Source of the DNA: Schizochytrium sp. TIO01
Taxonomy: Eukaryota; Sar; Bigyra; Thraustochytrida; Thraustochytriidae
DNA length: 64,000 bases
NCBI GenBank assembly: GCA_004764695.1
Contig: SMSO01000032.1
Span: 332,501-396,500, forward strand
Direction of reading: 5' to 3'
Shown: positions 40,137 through 51,657 of the stretch, one piece after another
How positions within the stretch are numbered: position 1 is the stretch's first letter
How the letters are laid out: the number at the start of each line of letters is the position of its first letter
Notes under the pieces: generated by a model
The model's database searches: none
What the model was told of the DNA's origin: nothing
What the model saw: the letters and a program-made list of their open reading frames with translations, nothing else
Translations under genes and position numbers: made by a program

Positions 40137-40178
<42 letters not shown>
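40109..40178. repeat. (GTCT)n tetranucleotide array
   Basis: About sixteen GTCT/TCTG units with a few variants at the left edge, about 700 bp upstream of the glycosyltransferase start codon. Confidence 0.95.
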
Positions 40179-40875
40179 AAGTGGAAGTGTCTGTCTCTTC
40201 AATTTCTTTTCCTTTGAATATGATGATTATGTACGATAATGCTGAATAAATAGATGAATGAAATTCTCTTTTCTTTCACTTGACTGGAATAAATGGAATC
40301 ACGAACTGGAATAAATTGGAATGAAGTGCAATGTATGGAATAAAATCAACATTTTTTCACCTTCGTTGATTCTCAAGTATTCGTGGGCTTGACTCATTCC
40401 ATGCACGCACCAGCATGATGCAAACCTGAAAGGCGACGCTGGCGAGGCGCGCTTGCCTTCGCGACCCGCTTCACGACCCGGAGCGGGACACACTTAGCAG
40501 CGATAGGGCTGGTCCACTCTTTCGCTTTGCTCTCCTTGTGAACTGGGTCCTCTCGTCCATTGCGCTGGTCGTGTGTGGACACCTACTCTACTTCTCGCCC
40601 AAAGGTAAACGATAGAACCAAACAAGCAAACAAACACATAAACCCGTAGCAAGCAATCGCACTGCTGCCTCTGCTGTTGTTGTTGTTGTTGTAGTTGTTG
40701 TAGCTCACGTTCGTGTTGTGAGAGCAATTGACAATTATAAACTCCTGAGAGACCTGGCTTGACAAACGTGGGGACGTACTATTCCCAAACTCGCAGCAAA
40801 GAAACAATTTTCAGATCTGGGGACCTTGAACAGCTGGCTGCGCCAGATTAGCGCGGTGATCAACGACTCGTTACA

Positions 40876-43800
40876 ATGACGACCTCAAACTCGACGTGTA
40901 GTGGCTCTGCGTTCGTATGGGTCGAGGCAAACCAGCTTGCGCCAACATCACTGGACTGGAGTCTCAATGGTAAATACTCGCCAGCATTTAAGCGCGATGT
41001 GCTTAACCTTGTTATTCCTGCAATGACCTTGAGCGGACTCTCCCCTCGTATGTGCAGTGATGCGGCTGTGCTTGCCATTGTTACTCTCGAGAATGGAACC
41101 CAAGTCGAGTACTCCGGTGAATGGTCAGACAGAGAACGCGGTTATATTGTAGCTGCTTTGCCGGGCTCGCCACTTGGTACTGTGGATCTCTACATCGACG
41201 ACCGCTTCATTACGTCGCTCGACTACAACCCAATTGACTCAACACTAAAATTCCACATTATTTACACAATAATCGGTGTGCTTGCCTTAGCGCTTTTCTG
41301 GGTGCTCATGTTTATGGCAATTGACGTAATACGTAGATGGTGTAAGCGTCGTCACCAGCGTAAAGCAGAAGGCTCCTCGCGTATCCGTGCAGCTAAATCT
41401 CTCCACGGAGGAGACGAGGAGGAAGAAGAAGCCGACTCCGTCTCTATCGAACCTGATAGTTCACAACAAGTAGATATGACAAACACAAACTTATTGCGTC
41501 AGGGAACTACCAAGCGCACGCCAGAAATGCAGCAGAAAGCAATCAAGGAAATCCGTGCGGCTGCACTTGTGAAATTCCGTCAATTCCTACCTGAAGACCC
41601 TATGGCCGTAGCTGTTTGGCTCGAAACTAGTGTCTGTCATCTTGAAGATTTCGAAGAGTGTTATGGCATTACGCTTTACGACATCGCGCGACAGACCCAC
41701 CGCTACCTCCTGGAGAAGTTGCGGCCGGGCGGCACCAAGAGTATGAGCTGGGATCAGCCGGACTGGAGTAACATGTCTCTCTTACAGGATGGTTACTTCT
41801 TCGTCATTGTGGTGATGGCCGAGCTTGTTCTTCAAGGTTTCACAGGTTCTGGTATTTTTACCAGTGAACAAATGAATCAGGGAGTCAAAAACGTCATGAC
41901 AATTGGTCTTGCCGTGGGACTCATTTTTGCACTACCATTTATGATGTCGATGAGTCGCAATGCATCCCCGTACCTTTACCAGCTTGTGCTGCCTAGTGTC
42001 CCTACAGTTCTATGCCGCGACCTGACAGGTGGAATCATTTGTTCATGCACGGGTGGTCTTCTTTCTTTCCTTATCTCGCTTTTTATGAAGCGATGGTTCG
42101 CTCTTGAAGCTTTTCTCGTAGCGCTGTTCTCGATTGGGTTCAGTCTTTTCATGCTCGTTGCAACAATGCTTTATCTGTTTCGAGTTCCTGACCCACATGT
42201 ACAACTTCCAGGTGGACGAAACCCTTTCTTTATGTTCTTTGTAGTAGGGATTTTGATGGTTCCGTTCATTCTCAACCAATTGATTGTGGTTTACTCACAA
42301 TATTTTTGGATTGGAATGCATGTAGCAGCGATGTTTGCTGCGGTCTTTGCAATGTGTGTACGCATCAAAATGCTGTCACGGGCATGGAACCTGTGGCTTC
42401 CTCGCCTACTAAGATTAGCGTCAGAGATGAAGGGCGGGAATATTTCTGAAAAGGTTGCAAAACGTTCTCGCGCAGATCGCGAAGAGGCACTGTGGATCGT
42501 AAACCGCAAAGAACCTGACCGGGATGAGTGGAAGCGGTACCCTGAGACAGAGAGTGGAGGGTTCTGGGAATACTTTGGAATGGCCATGGAAGATGTGCGC
42601 AAATACAATATTGGAACCCCTGAAAGACGCTCTGGCGAGCTTTTCGACGCGAATGTGAATGAAATTATCCATGGTGTTATGTACTTTGTAATCCTTGCTT
42701 TCTCGGCCGTACCGCTCTACTTTGCGCAAGGAACCTCAAGCATTGTTTCTCGCGGTGTGATGTATGCTATGATTGCTTTCCTCCTTTCCGCTGGTACTAT
42801 TGAGCTCTTTGTTGTCCGGATTGCAAATGCAAAACAGAAAGAGAATCACGAGCTGTTGATCCCAGCAAGTAAGCGAATCGTTCGATCAGTGGAGCAGAAG
42901 ATGCATCACGCCCGTCTACAGGCATACGGAGAGGTCATCTGCGACTTCCAGCTGGTGGTACTTCGGTGGTTCGTTCTTGCGACGACATGTATCTACCTTG
43001 TTGAACCATCCGCATTGTTTATCGCGTTGCCATTCTCTACAGGTTACAATCTGGTTCTCTTTGCAATGATTTCGCGCATGTTTCTAAGTGGTTATGCAGA
43101 CCGTGCTCATGTAGCTGTTGTTGTGGGTATTGCTGTGGGGCTAGTTGTTTTTGGGCTCTTTTCTCTTGTCATTTCTTTCTCTACGCAGATTGCTCCACTT
43201 GTCGTGGCCACATGCCTTGCTGTTCGTGTTTTACGTTACATGGCTTTAACTTATGCGACACTGGACAGCTCTTCATCCTCCCTCATTTCCAATATGCTTA
43301 TGGATATTTCTCGCGCGACATTTGTGCACCTCATTCTTACCATATCGACGGCAATTCTTTGCTTCTGGGGTGGCGAAGCAGCCATGCTTCAGATCAACCA
43401 GTCTTTTTTCTCGGAGGCAACTACGAAGTCATCTGTGTTGGTGTTTGTAGTAGCTCTTGTGGCAACGTTTCTGGCGAACTTTGTAGTGTATGGCTTCTAT
43501 CCATTCATGCGCTTGTTTTGTCTCCGCAGTCTGGTTGAGTGGGAAGAGCTTGTTGAGTACCGTGTAACATGTTTTCTCGGCTTTCTTGCAGGATTTGTAT
43601 ACCTCTATCTCTCTGCGCTTGCTCTAGGTGCTTTGCTCGGCTTTGTTTCTGCCACTATTATTTATGCGCATACTGTGCGCCACTTGGTCATGCAACCACG
43701 TAATACCTGGCACAACACGATTGACCCGAACGATATTCCCATGACAAGTGGTAAGCGAATTCTTGATGGTGGTGGCTTGACCCAGGTTAAGCCTGAGATC

Positions 43801-46800
43801 CGGGAGCAGCAGCTTGCTGAGAAATTAAAAAAGGGTACCATCAATGCTGTACCACTCCTGTTTGAGAATGGTGGTCTCGGTGATCAGGTTCTTGACTTCA
43901 TTGATCGCAAGCGCCACCTCTTCACGCGCAGCTCACTTTGCGCAATTAATCCAAACGCTGGAGCTACAACGAATGATGTCAACTATGATTACCGGGCAAC
44001 TGCGGAGGATGAGGAGAGAACTTTTCTTCAGGGTATTATTTTCAATCTTTTGGAAACCCTCATCTCAGAATGCCGGACTGGCAATACATTTGTCTATCTA
44101 TGTGACGCCAATGTTCTCTACCGTGAGGGCTTTGTTGCTATGGGTATTCGCCGCAAGCAAGTAAACAGTCGTCTAACTGGTGGAGCAGTAAGCAGCTTGT
44201 CTAACCCTAAAACCCAGCAAGCTGCACAAGCAGCTACGGAATCTACAGGTCAGCGTGGGTTAATGGTGACCAAGAATGGCACCACATGGCGAGCTTCTCC
44301 ACTGTGGCGTGAACAAGCGACTAATCGCTTGAATATTTACATTGGTGTTGATCCGTCTCTGCTACGGATGCGTGATCAAACTCTGCCTGACCAAGAAGAA
44401 AGTACTGACATGGCACTAGGTCGCATTGCTGAGTGCATGTTGCACGAATTTGTCGAAGATAATACACGCAGTCACTCGCTTGCTGTTGTGTCTGAGCTTG
44501 CGATGTTAGAGGCACGCCGAGATGGTTTCTTGCCGCGTACAACTCGCTGGCAGCTGGAGCGCATGGCGCACACCCGTCAAGATCGTCTGAAGCACATCTT
44601 CGAACAAACTGAGTCTGAGGTAGAACGTCGAAATGCTAATGCGAAGCGATTACCCGTTGGCTGGCGTTTTGATAAAACTTCCTGGGTTGAAACATGCTCT
44701 GTCGAGAAGGAACTTGCTTTAGAAATTGGTGACTACTGCGAGACCTTAATACGCACATCGTCAAGAGCGTCCTTTTTCAGATTGTGTCATCTCGACTTCT
44801 ACCGCTGGGCTCATGCGTGGACTGCCTCTTCATTTCGTCTTTGGTACATTGGTTTGCGTGGAGACATGCAAGTGCATCGTGAGGTTTGCGCCGACCTTAA
44901 ACACAGAGGTATTACTCCTGGAGTATTAAGTTCTTTCTACTTGCTCCTGTTGGTGAACAGATACCTAGCACATCCTTTATTTGAGGCAAATATTAAAACC
45001 TTTGCATGGTCTTGCACACCTCTTTATTTGCAAATGAAACATCGTAGTGCTCGTGGAGCACTCAAACCAGCCCACCCTTCTCTCAAACTGGACGATCCAG
45101 CAGTTTGCAAAGCGCTTCTTAAATTGAGGCCTGAGGCTCGGCCAACCTTGTTTGAAGTTCATGAGGTCAAAGATGACGGGCAGACTATGGTACCAGGAAT
45201 GTTGACGAGTATCATTGATGAAATGATCCTTATTCGTCACCCGGAGATCAAGCCATACTGGAAGGAACGCTGGCAAATGTGTCGTGGTAAATTGCCTTTT
45301 CTCAAGTTTTCTCGAAACACTGAGCGACTTGTGGTCAAAATTTTGCACCCACCCTCCAAAACTATGGAAAAAACAACGCTTGCCCATACCCCGCAAGACC
45401 TTCTCATCATGGGTGGTGCAAATTCTAGCCACAATACGATCTACCCAGCTCGTCCCGATAAGGTAGACGTCGTAATCGATGCTTCTGCTACGCTCTTCTA
45501 TGTGTCTGGTGGTGTGACAACTTGTCTCATGCAGCTCATTAACCATAAGGGTGTCAACCAGGACTTCAATTTGCATGTTCTCGCAGAGGTTGCCTCGAAT
45601 GCCATTCCTCGCATCGCTGCTCCTACACCCTGCGTTGCCTCAATCCACCCTATTCCTCTCCATGATGTAACAAGCTCCCCAGAGTCTTCTATTCACTCGA
45701 ACAGGCCCTACTATGATCTGGCGCTTCGCAAAGAGCGCACAACTACGTGGGTATTGCGTGCTCGCTTTCACCCCTTGCTTCGCGAGCTTATTCGTGGCTG
45801 CTGTGAACTGCAAGGTGTAGATGATCGATCATCGCAAGGTCAATGAATACTTTTCTGAGGTGGTTGTTGCTCTTTATGAGTTCTTTGAGCAGTATGATTG
45901 GAATACGGCCTGGACCGACGGTCTGACTTGGCGCGTATGGGTACAGACTTGGCTCACTATATTGGAAGAAAAGCCTAAGTCTGTGCAACGCCTGTGGTTA
46001 CCATCTCTGCCAGGCCTGCAAGAGTCCCTGATCTTCTTTTCGCAGACGCTGCGGTCTCTATGCTGCGAACTTCCACGCGCTGATCTATACCACTCATCCC
46101 ACCACGGTATTGGTGCGCTAAAGGCAATCGTGCATAAGCAGCGATTCAAATCTCGCGTCATTGTATGGGATCATGGAATTTTACTTCGCGAGCGTTTGGA
46201 TGCTTTGTGTGCAGATGATTGTTTGCTAAACCCCTTCACGCGTAACGCAATTATTGGTCTAACTCGCCTTTCGGCCCGTTTGGTCTACAACACGGCAGAC
46301 TTAATTTGCCCTTGTACAGATACCAACATGTACAGATCATGGATTTGTCTCATTGCTGGTCGCCCATCCCACGGCCAGTTTGCCAAGCGTATTAAGCCAA
46401 TTTCGAACGGTACAGAACCTCTCGATGGTCAGCTGCAGTACAAGCCAATCGAGGGTTTCTTTGAGAGTCCTGCGCTTAACGAGGCTACAGGACCGGTGCA
46501 TGACCCGGACCATGTGCATGCTGTTGCCTTGTCCCATGTCCTGAGAATCAAGGACATTGTCAATGCCATCAAAGCTGCCCATCACATTGTCCACGTACGT
46601 GGAATGACTGTGTATCGCCTTCACATTTTTGGTGGTCTTGACAAGGATCCCAAGTATACATCCGAGTGTAAACAAGCTATCCATGATCTAAAGTTAGAGG
46701 AGTATGTTGTGTTGCACGGTCTGGGTGCAAAGCTCGTTGTACTCGGCAAAGCGGATATCTTTATCAACTCCTCCTACAGTGAGGGTCTTCCGATGGCTGT

Positions 46801-48124
46801 TCTTGAGGCCGAAATGGCTCACCTTCCCGTTTGCTGTACCGATGTTGGTGGATCCCGTCAGGCAGTCCCAGACGGTCGCTCCCGAGCACCTCCTCGTGAT
46901 CCAGTCAGTCTGGGTAATGCTCAAATTCTCACTTTGTGTGGCTACATTAATGAGACAGATGACAGCAAGTTGAATGATCTTGTCTTGAGTGACAAAGCTC
47001 GCCGTGGCCGTGAGCGCATTGGTGAGGATAACTATACCCTAGTGATGCGGAACCATCAAGAGGATGATACCTATGATAAGCATCACGATGTGATGTTGCA
47101 GTATGCTACAGCACTTGAGGACCCCACAGGCGTAAAATTCAACCCACCCCCGTACAGTGTGAAGGTCTTTAGTCCAATTAATGTGCAGGTACCCACTACA
47201 GGCCCTTCAAGCGAGGTCAGGCGGCAACGGCAAAAGGCCAAGCAGGCGGCAAAGAAGAAAAAGAAGACAAAGAGTGAGAAGCAACGGGTCAGTGGTCATC
47301 AGAGCATAGCATCTTCGCAATTCTCCTTGCCTAAGTCTATTACAAGTAGCTTGTTCCGCCGTCAAGACTCCTCGCATAGCCACATGACCGATGATGACGA
47401 TGATGATGTGGAGGACGATGAGGACATCGAGCGTGGTGCTGGCGACCGTGACAATGGTACGCCTTTGGATGACCTCACGCCTCGTGTTGTGCAGCGCAGC
47501 GCAATGGCTCTGGATATGGATTACCTTCATAATGTCAGGAATGGCTCACACCACCCTGATGTAGAACTTTCAGCAAGCGATGCTGAGGCCATGTACGGCC
47601 GTGCTCAGCGACTTTCCTCGACCACTGCTTCTTCTGCAAACGTATCATTGCGCAGGCCGGTCTCCACGATGTTCGCTGTGTTCCGTACATCTGCAGATGC
47701 CTCAAGCATGCCGAGTCGAAAGGATGATATTCGGCCGGTGACTTCAAATGCTTCTGCACCATCTCGATCCAATGACGTTCCACCTTCACAACAATCGACA
47801 CTGCAGCGTGCTGCTGAGCTGCTTGATATTGATGACGACGATGCATCACACGCAACAAGAGGTTCCGCTTCACGCATCAGCGCAGGCCTTCTTTCACTAT
47901 TTCGCACATCAACTACATCCCATCATAAGGAAGACAAGCAGCGTAAGCAGGAGCAACCATCTGCCCACGTTGGCCCTGATCAGCCTACAACGCAAATGAC
48001 CATCCGCACTCGCCGAAACTCTGAAGAGTCTGTCGATTTAGAGCGAGGAATCTACACATCTTCGCACCATGGTGGCAAAGGAGAAGATGACTATGATGAC
48101 TCTTCTTCTGATGACGGCCACTAA
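40876..48124 (+). CDS. giant polytopic membrane GT4 glycosyltransferase (PelF/DUF3492 type; Gt4C-like), about 2392 aa
   Basis: Two long overlapping frames (40876-45846 and 45821-48124) look like one gene split by an intron, modelled as 40876-45750 joined to 45821-48124. An extracytoplasmic-looking N-terminus is followed by a membrane span near 127-152, then about 15 more between residues 305 and 940. A soluble region leads to a PelF-like N-terminal glycosyltransferase half, with the glycine loop FYVSGGVTTCLMQLI near 1540 and WDHGILLRER near 1740. The GT4 C-terminal half carries the E-x7-E motif SEGLPMAVLEAE near 1945. A Lys-rich then Asp-rich disordered tail ends the protein. Bacterial PelF polymerises the Pel exopolysaccharide. 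Fungal Gt4C/Gtb3 of the galactosaminogalactan cluster has the same plan of many spans plus cytosolic GT4. Synthesis and export of an amino-sugar-type wall or matrix polysaccharide is therefore inferred; the substrate is unknown. ATG 40876 is the first ATG in frame. Confidence 0.85.
45751..45820 (+). other. inferred 70-nt intron of the glycosyltransferase gene
   Basis: The two glycosyltransferase frames differ by +1, so an intron of length 3n+1 is needed before the second frame's last upstream stop (TAG 45818-45820) ceases to matter. GTATTG at 45751 and GTGTAG ending at 45820 give 70 nt in phase 0, with a pyrimidine-rich interior and a TGAAC branch-like sequence about 18 nt from the end. Alternatives fitting the same frame logic are 45751-45838 (88 nt, AAG acceptor) and 45817-45859 (43 nt, good TTTTCTGAG acceptor). 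A sequencing frameshift is also possible. Confidence 0.5.
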
Positions 48125-48206
48125 ATTATTTGTCTTAGTGAAGTCTTTATAATACCAATTTTGTGTTTGTGTTATTCAATCACGCTGCATGATACTGCGC
48201 CTTTGC

Positions 48207-48653
48207 TTATTCTGCTTTGTAGCCGGAACAATCACACATGACACCCTCAATCCCTAAGTATGTGCGAACAGATGCCTTCTTATTTACTGTTGACCCACTC
48301 ATCAACTCAATGTGTGTGTATAATAAGTTGTGATTTAAGACAAACTCCATGGCAGGGGAGCTCAAGTTGAAGTCGTTTTTATTGCTCATCAAGGTCATTC
48401 CTTAAAAGAGAAATGGATGATGAGACTCGGGAATCGCATCAATATTCATTTTAAAAGAGACACACATATTTAATTGATTTTTTAAAAAAATTGAAGAAAC
48501 CTTGGAGGCAGAAATGCACTACACAGACGCTTGCGTCTATCCCTACTTTGTCTACATACCAGACGAGAAGTCTAGACGGAAGTACACAGAACATATCAGG
48601 ATTGAGTAGTAGGCATAAAACAACGCCTCAGTTTGGCATCTTCTTTCGCCCAT
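48207..48653 (-). CDS. candidate small two-exon gene, 95 aa, unknown function
   Basis: Exon 1 runs from ATG 48653 to 48560 (94 nt) and exon 2 from 48400 to 48207 (194 nt). They are separated by a 159-nt intron with a strong GTATGT donor and a CTCTTTTAAG acceptor, and the frame is maintained exactly to TAA. Exon 2 alone is a 63-codon ATG frame with coding-like codon use. The peptide is of mixed composition with a hydrophobic, aromatic patch near residues 11-25 and two closely spaced cysteines (CDC) near the end. I recognise no family. If exon 1 is not used, a 63-residue product from ATG 48398 is an alternative, as is an alternative last exon of the upstream membrane-protein gene. The frame agreement supports it, but chance remains possible. 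Confidence 0.35.
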
Positions 48654-48719
48654 TTAAAAAATAAAGGGAAAGAAAACAAGGTAAGAACAGATGAATTTGA
48701 GAGCGCCGTTGTGCCACTT

Positions 48720-48739
48720 AAGTCATCATTCGATGACTT
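48720..48739 (-). other. perfect 8-bp inverted repeat in 3' region of the membrane-protein gene
   Basis: AAGTCATC is separated by four bases from its exact complement GATGACTT, starting 37 nt after the stop codon of the gene at 48776-51023. It could form a 3'-UTR hairpin. A role in 3' processing is only a possibility. Confidence 0.5.
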
Positions 48740-48775
48740 CAGTCGCCTAATAGGACCTGAAGACTTCACACGGGC

Positions 48776-51023
48776 TTAGTAGGTGTCGACCTTGGTGGTA
48801 AGGGCCTCTTCGGTAGCGGAAGGACGAGCTAAGCACGACGCAACGAGCACAACGATGCCGCCAATGACGGAAAGTGCAATGCCAACAAGAGCCTCGATCT
48901 GGCCAGTGTAAGCTGCGTAGTATGTCTCGTAGTCCACCTTGGTGCCACCAACCTCCTGGTACACAGGGGCACTGCGCACAACGAGAAGAGCCGCGAGAAG
49001 AAGCACTCCTCCAAGGATAGAGAATGCACCTCCAACTACAGCGACAATAGTCTTGTTGAGAAATGCAGCAGCGACACTAACAATGACTCCGACAAACATC
49101 ATTGCAATCGAGGCGGCTAGAATCTTTTGGGCCTGGGAGAACTTCTCACGATCAGTGTTGTCATCATTGCAATCTGCGATGGTCTCATTGCGAGTAGACC
49201 CAGTGCCAGGGAGCGCAGTCTCCACCTCGGAGATGAGTGAAGATGTTAACGAATCAAGTGTCGGATAGTTCAAGGCAGCAGCCATGGCAAGCACACATCC
49301 AGAGCGAGTGGAGACGGCAGCACATACGGAGTTTATGATCACGTTAGCCACGTACAGCCCCTCCGTAGTGGAGGAGCTTGGGTCAGAAGCAGCAGAGTTG
49401 AAGTAAGTGGCGTTGATAAAACTGCGAAATGTCATGGTGCTGTCACACTCATATGGGTAGCCGGACACCTCGATACCGCCGCAAAGAGCATAGCCAGCGC
49501 TATCGAGATCCTCAGGAACGACACCCTGCTCACCACCACTCGGGTTAAGGAGGTAGTTCTTGAGCTCAGTGGTGGTCATCTGCAATTGAGAACCAGTTTC
49601 AAGGATGACCTGGAACGCAGGCAGAGCAGCATAAATGGTGCTCAGAAAAGATTCATCAAGATTGTAGCTGGCGAGAAGGGTGGCACCAAGCTGGCTGAGA
49701 ACATCCTCTGTGGCCACGGCCTTCAAAAGGTCAAGGTAGGTGCAGTCCACGGGAGCAGCACCTGCAATTGAAGTACTCTCAAAGAGATCAGAACCCGAGG
49801 CAGCCTCGCAAAGAGGGTAAGGATCCGTATCGTTGAGCCGAGGGAAAGGAGTGAGGTCGATGGTTCCACAGTCATCCAGGACACCGGAGTCACAAACATA
49901 GTACAGCACACCAACGGCCGGGACTAGGGAGTAGTCACTGGCACTATTGCTCACAGTATTCACAGTGGCAATAAAGCTGGTCAAGTTAAAGGATGTGCTG
50001 GTGAAGCCATTAGCATACTGGGTTAAAACACCTCCATAAATTTGGCTCCCGATGTAAGTGTAGTTGTCAGCGGAAAGAGCTTCTGCCGACAGAGCACCGT
50101 AGTAAAGAGACGCAATGGTTGTCATAACTGCGGTTACCAGCAGTTGCGCCAGAAACTTTAACGGTAGTGTTTGTGATGGAATCGTAGAGGTTAAAACCGC
50201 TCGAAAAGTTAGAAGCTTCTCCAGAGTAAACCGCATAGATAGAGAATAGAAAGTCTTCACTCAGGTAGTTACCGGCAGATCCTGCGATACTGGATGTAAA
50301 GATATTTCCAGCGTTTACGCCGCTTGCTAGACCATTGCTAGCAAGGTATACCTCAGCGCCAGAAGAACAAGCAGCAGTCGAAGTACAGCTCAGCTTGTCA
50401 GAACAACTTGCACCACAATACGCATTCTGGATACTGGAGATCGTCGAAGCGACGCCATGCGCAAGATATGCTGCACCACCAATTTGTGATTCCACACTAA
50501 GAACATTGCTATTAAAATCATCGTTGATGTAGGAGGAGAGAGCTGTGGGCACGCCATCAAGAGCAATGGTCAGAAGAGAGGCATATTCTTCGTAGCTAGA
50601 TGTAAGACTTGTGTCAAGGGAAGAAAACACGGTCTCAGTAGCATATTCTACAGCTGCGACATCAAAGACGCCGCCATCTGCGTAGAACTCTTCACACGTA
50701 GTAAAATTTTCCTTAGTAAGACCAACTGAAGAAAGAGCACCACCAAAACCTTCTTGGGCCGGGAAAAGTGGCCAGAATTCTGTGACAGGAGTCGTCACCT
50801 TTTCAAACACAGAATAGCTTGATTCAGCAGCAGAGCCAACTGTACATGCCGGGTCGAATGTGGCGGTGAAGAGTCCGAGAGTGCCTAAGAATTCCTCAGA
50901 GCACTTATCGATTGGGGGAAGCTCAACAACCACGAAATTTTCGCTGACGGCCACAACAATGACAATAATTGCTGCCACGAGACTTAGCGTGGAGCCTGCA
51001 AGGCCCACGATTTTCTGCACCAT
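48776..51023 (-). CDS. four-span membrane protein with very large duplicated loop, 730 aa
   Basis: The gene is split: exon 1 runs from 51023 to 50138 and exon 2 from 50082 to 48776, joined across a 55-nt intron into one 730-codon frame. ATG 51023 is chosen because the frame's upstream codons have only a TTG start. Membrane spans lie at residues about 5-27, 616-637, 641-664 and 692-713. This gives a tetraspanin/claudin-like order, but with an extracytoplasmic first loop of nearly 590 residues. The loop is rich in Ser, Thr, Ala and Gly, has many N-x-S/T sites and paired cysteines, and seems to consist of two related halves. No enzymatic motif is visible. It is probably a plasma-membrane or endomembrane surface protein. 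I do not recognise a named family, and its tail-to-tail position with the glycosyltransferase is only suggestive. Confidence 0.85.
50083..50137 (-). other. inferred 55-nt GT-AG intron of the membrane-protein gene
   Basis: On the minus strand, GTAACC at 50137 and CGGCAG ending at 50083 bound 55 nt. Removing it joins ...SGATA to EALSADN in frame (phase 1) and resolves the overlap of two long frames. The length and borders are typical of short protist introns. Confidence 0.75.
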
Positions 51024-51607
51024 CTTTTTCCTTACTCCTTCGTATAAATTAACAATAAGAATAACCACTACACAAAACAATTAGCAGTGGCTTATTGTCT
51101 CACTCGCTAGGATTTTGTTTTTCCTCGATTGGGTGTTTCGAGTTTGCTGGGACCCTCGTGCTGCCGAGCTGCACAAGAGTTTTTATCACATTTACTTTTT
51201 TTAAAAGCATCTCTAATAAATAAATAAAAATAAAGATAAAAATTCTCCACGGTATGGCTCTTCAATAGAATCCCAAGCATCCAAAAAATGCACACGGGAA
51301 TAGAAAAGAAAAGGTTTGGCAATTTTAATTTAAAATAGAAATTAAAAAAAATAAAGTGTAGCAACTCTGATACCAATGCTTCACCAAACAGTCAAAAATT
51401 GACTTTGTCAAGGAGAAGATGCATTGACTCTGAGCGCATTTGCAAGATGAAGGAAGGAAATGAATATGGAGGATCATTTGTGTTATGTTACACAGACTGA
51501 AATTCCTCAGCATAAAAGGTGCTCACTTAAGCTCCTGCTTATTTTATTTTGACCCCTAATGTATTTTTAAAATATAAAACAACAATTTTTGCCAACCACA
51601 CTATCCA

Positions 51608-51657
51608 TATTTTTTAATTTTTTTTTATTTTTTCATTTAAAAAAAAAAAAAAAAAAA
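51608..51657. repeat. T-rich tract followed by A19
   Basis: About 26 bp of mostly T are followed by 19 consecutive A, so the two can pair into a hairpin. It could also be a chance A/T slippage site. No gene is attached. Confidence 0.8.

Larger units (their letters stand above)
33516..40875. other. gene-poor intergenic region
   Basis: Between the zinc-cluster gene and the giant glycosyltransferase gene I see no intact gene. The stretch holds a decayed reading frame (about 35155-36721), a tetramer-rich patch near 37.65 kb, an 85-codon frame near 39.4-39.7 kb and a 123-codon frame at 39.7-40.1 kb without recognisable content, and a GTCT array at 40.1 kb. The last few hundred bases should include the promoter of the gene at 40876; I could not identify a specific element. 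Confidence 0.6.
48125..48775. other. convergent 3' intergenic gap
   Basis: The glycosyltransferase and four-span membrane protein genes end facing each other across 651 bp. The gap is AT-rich and holds a candidate small spliced gene on the minus strand, plus a short hairpin. The small gene, if real, would lie in the 3' region of one gene and antisense to that of the other. Confidence 0.7.
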
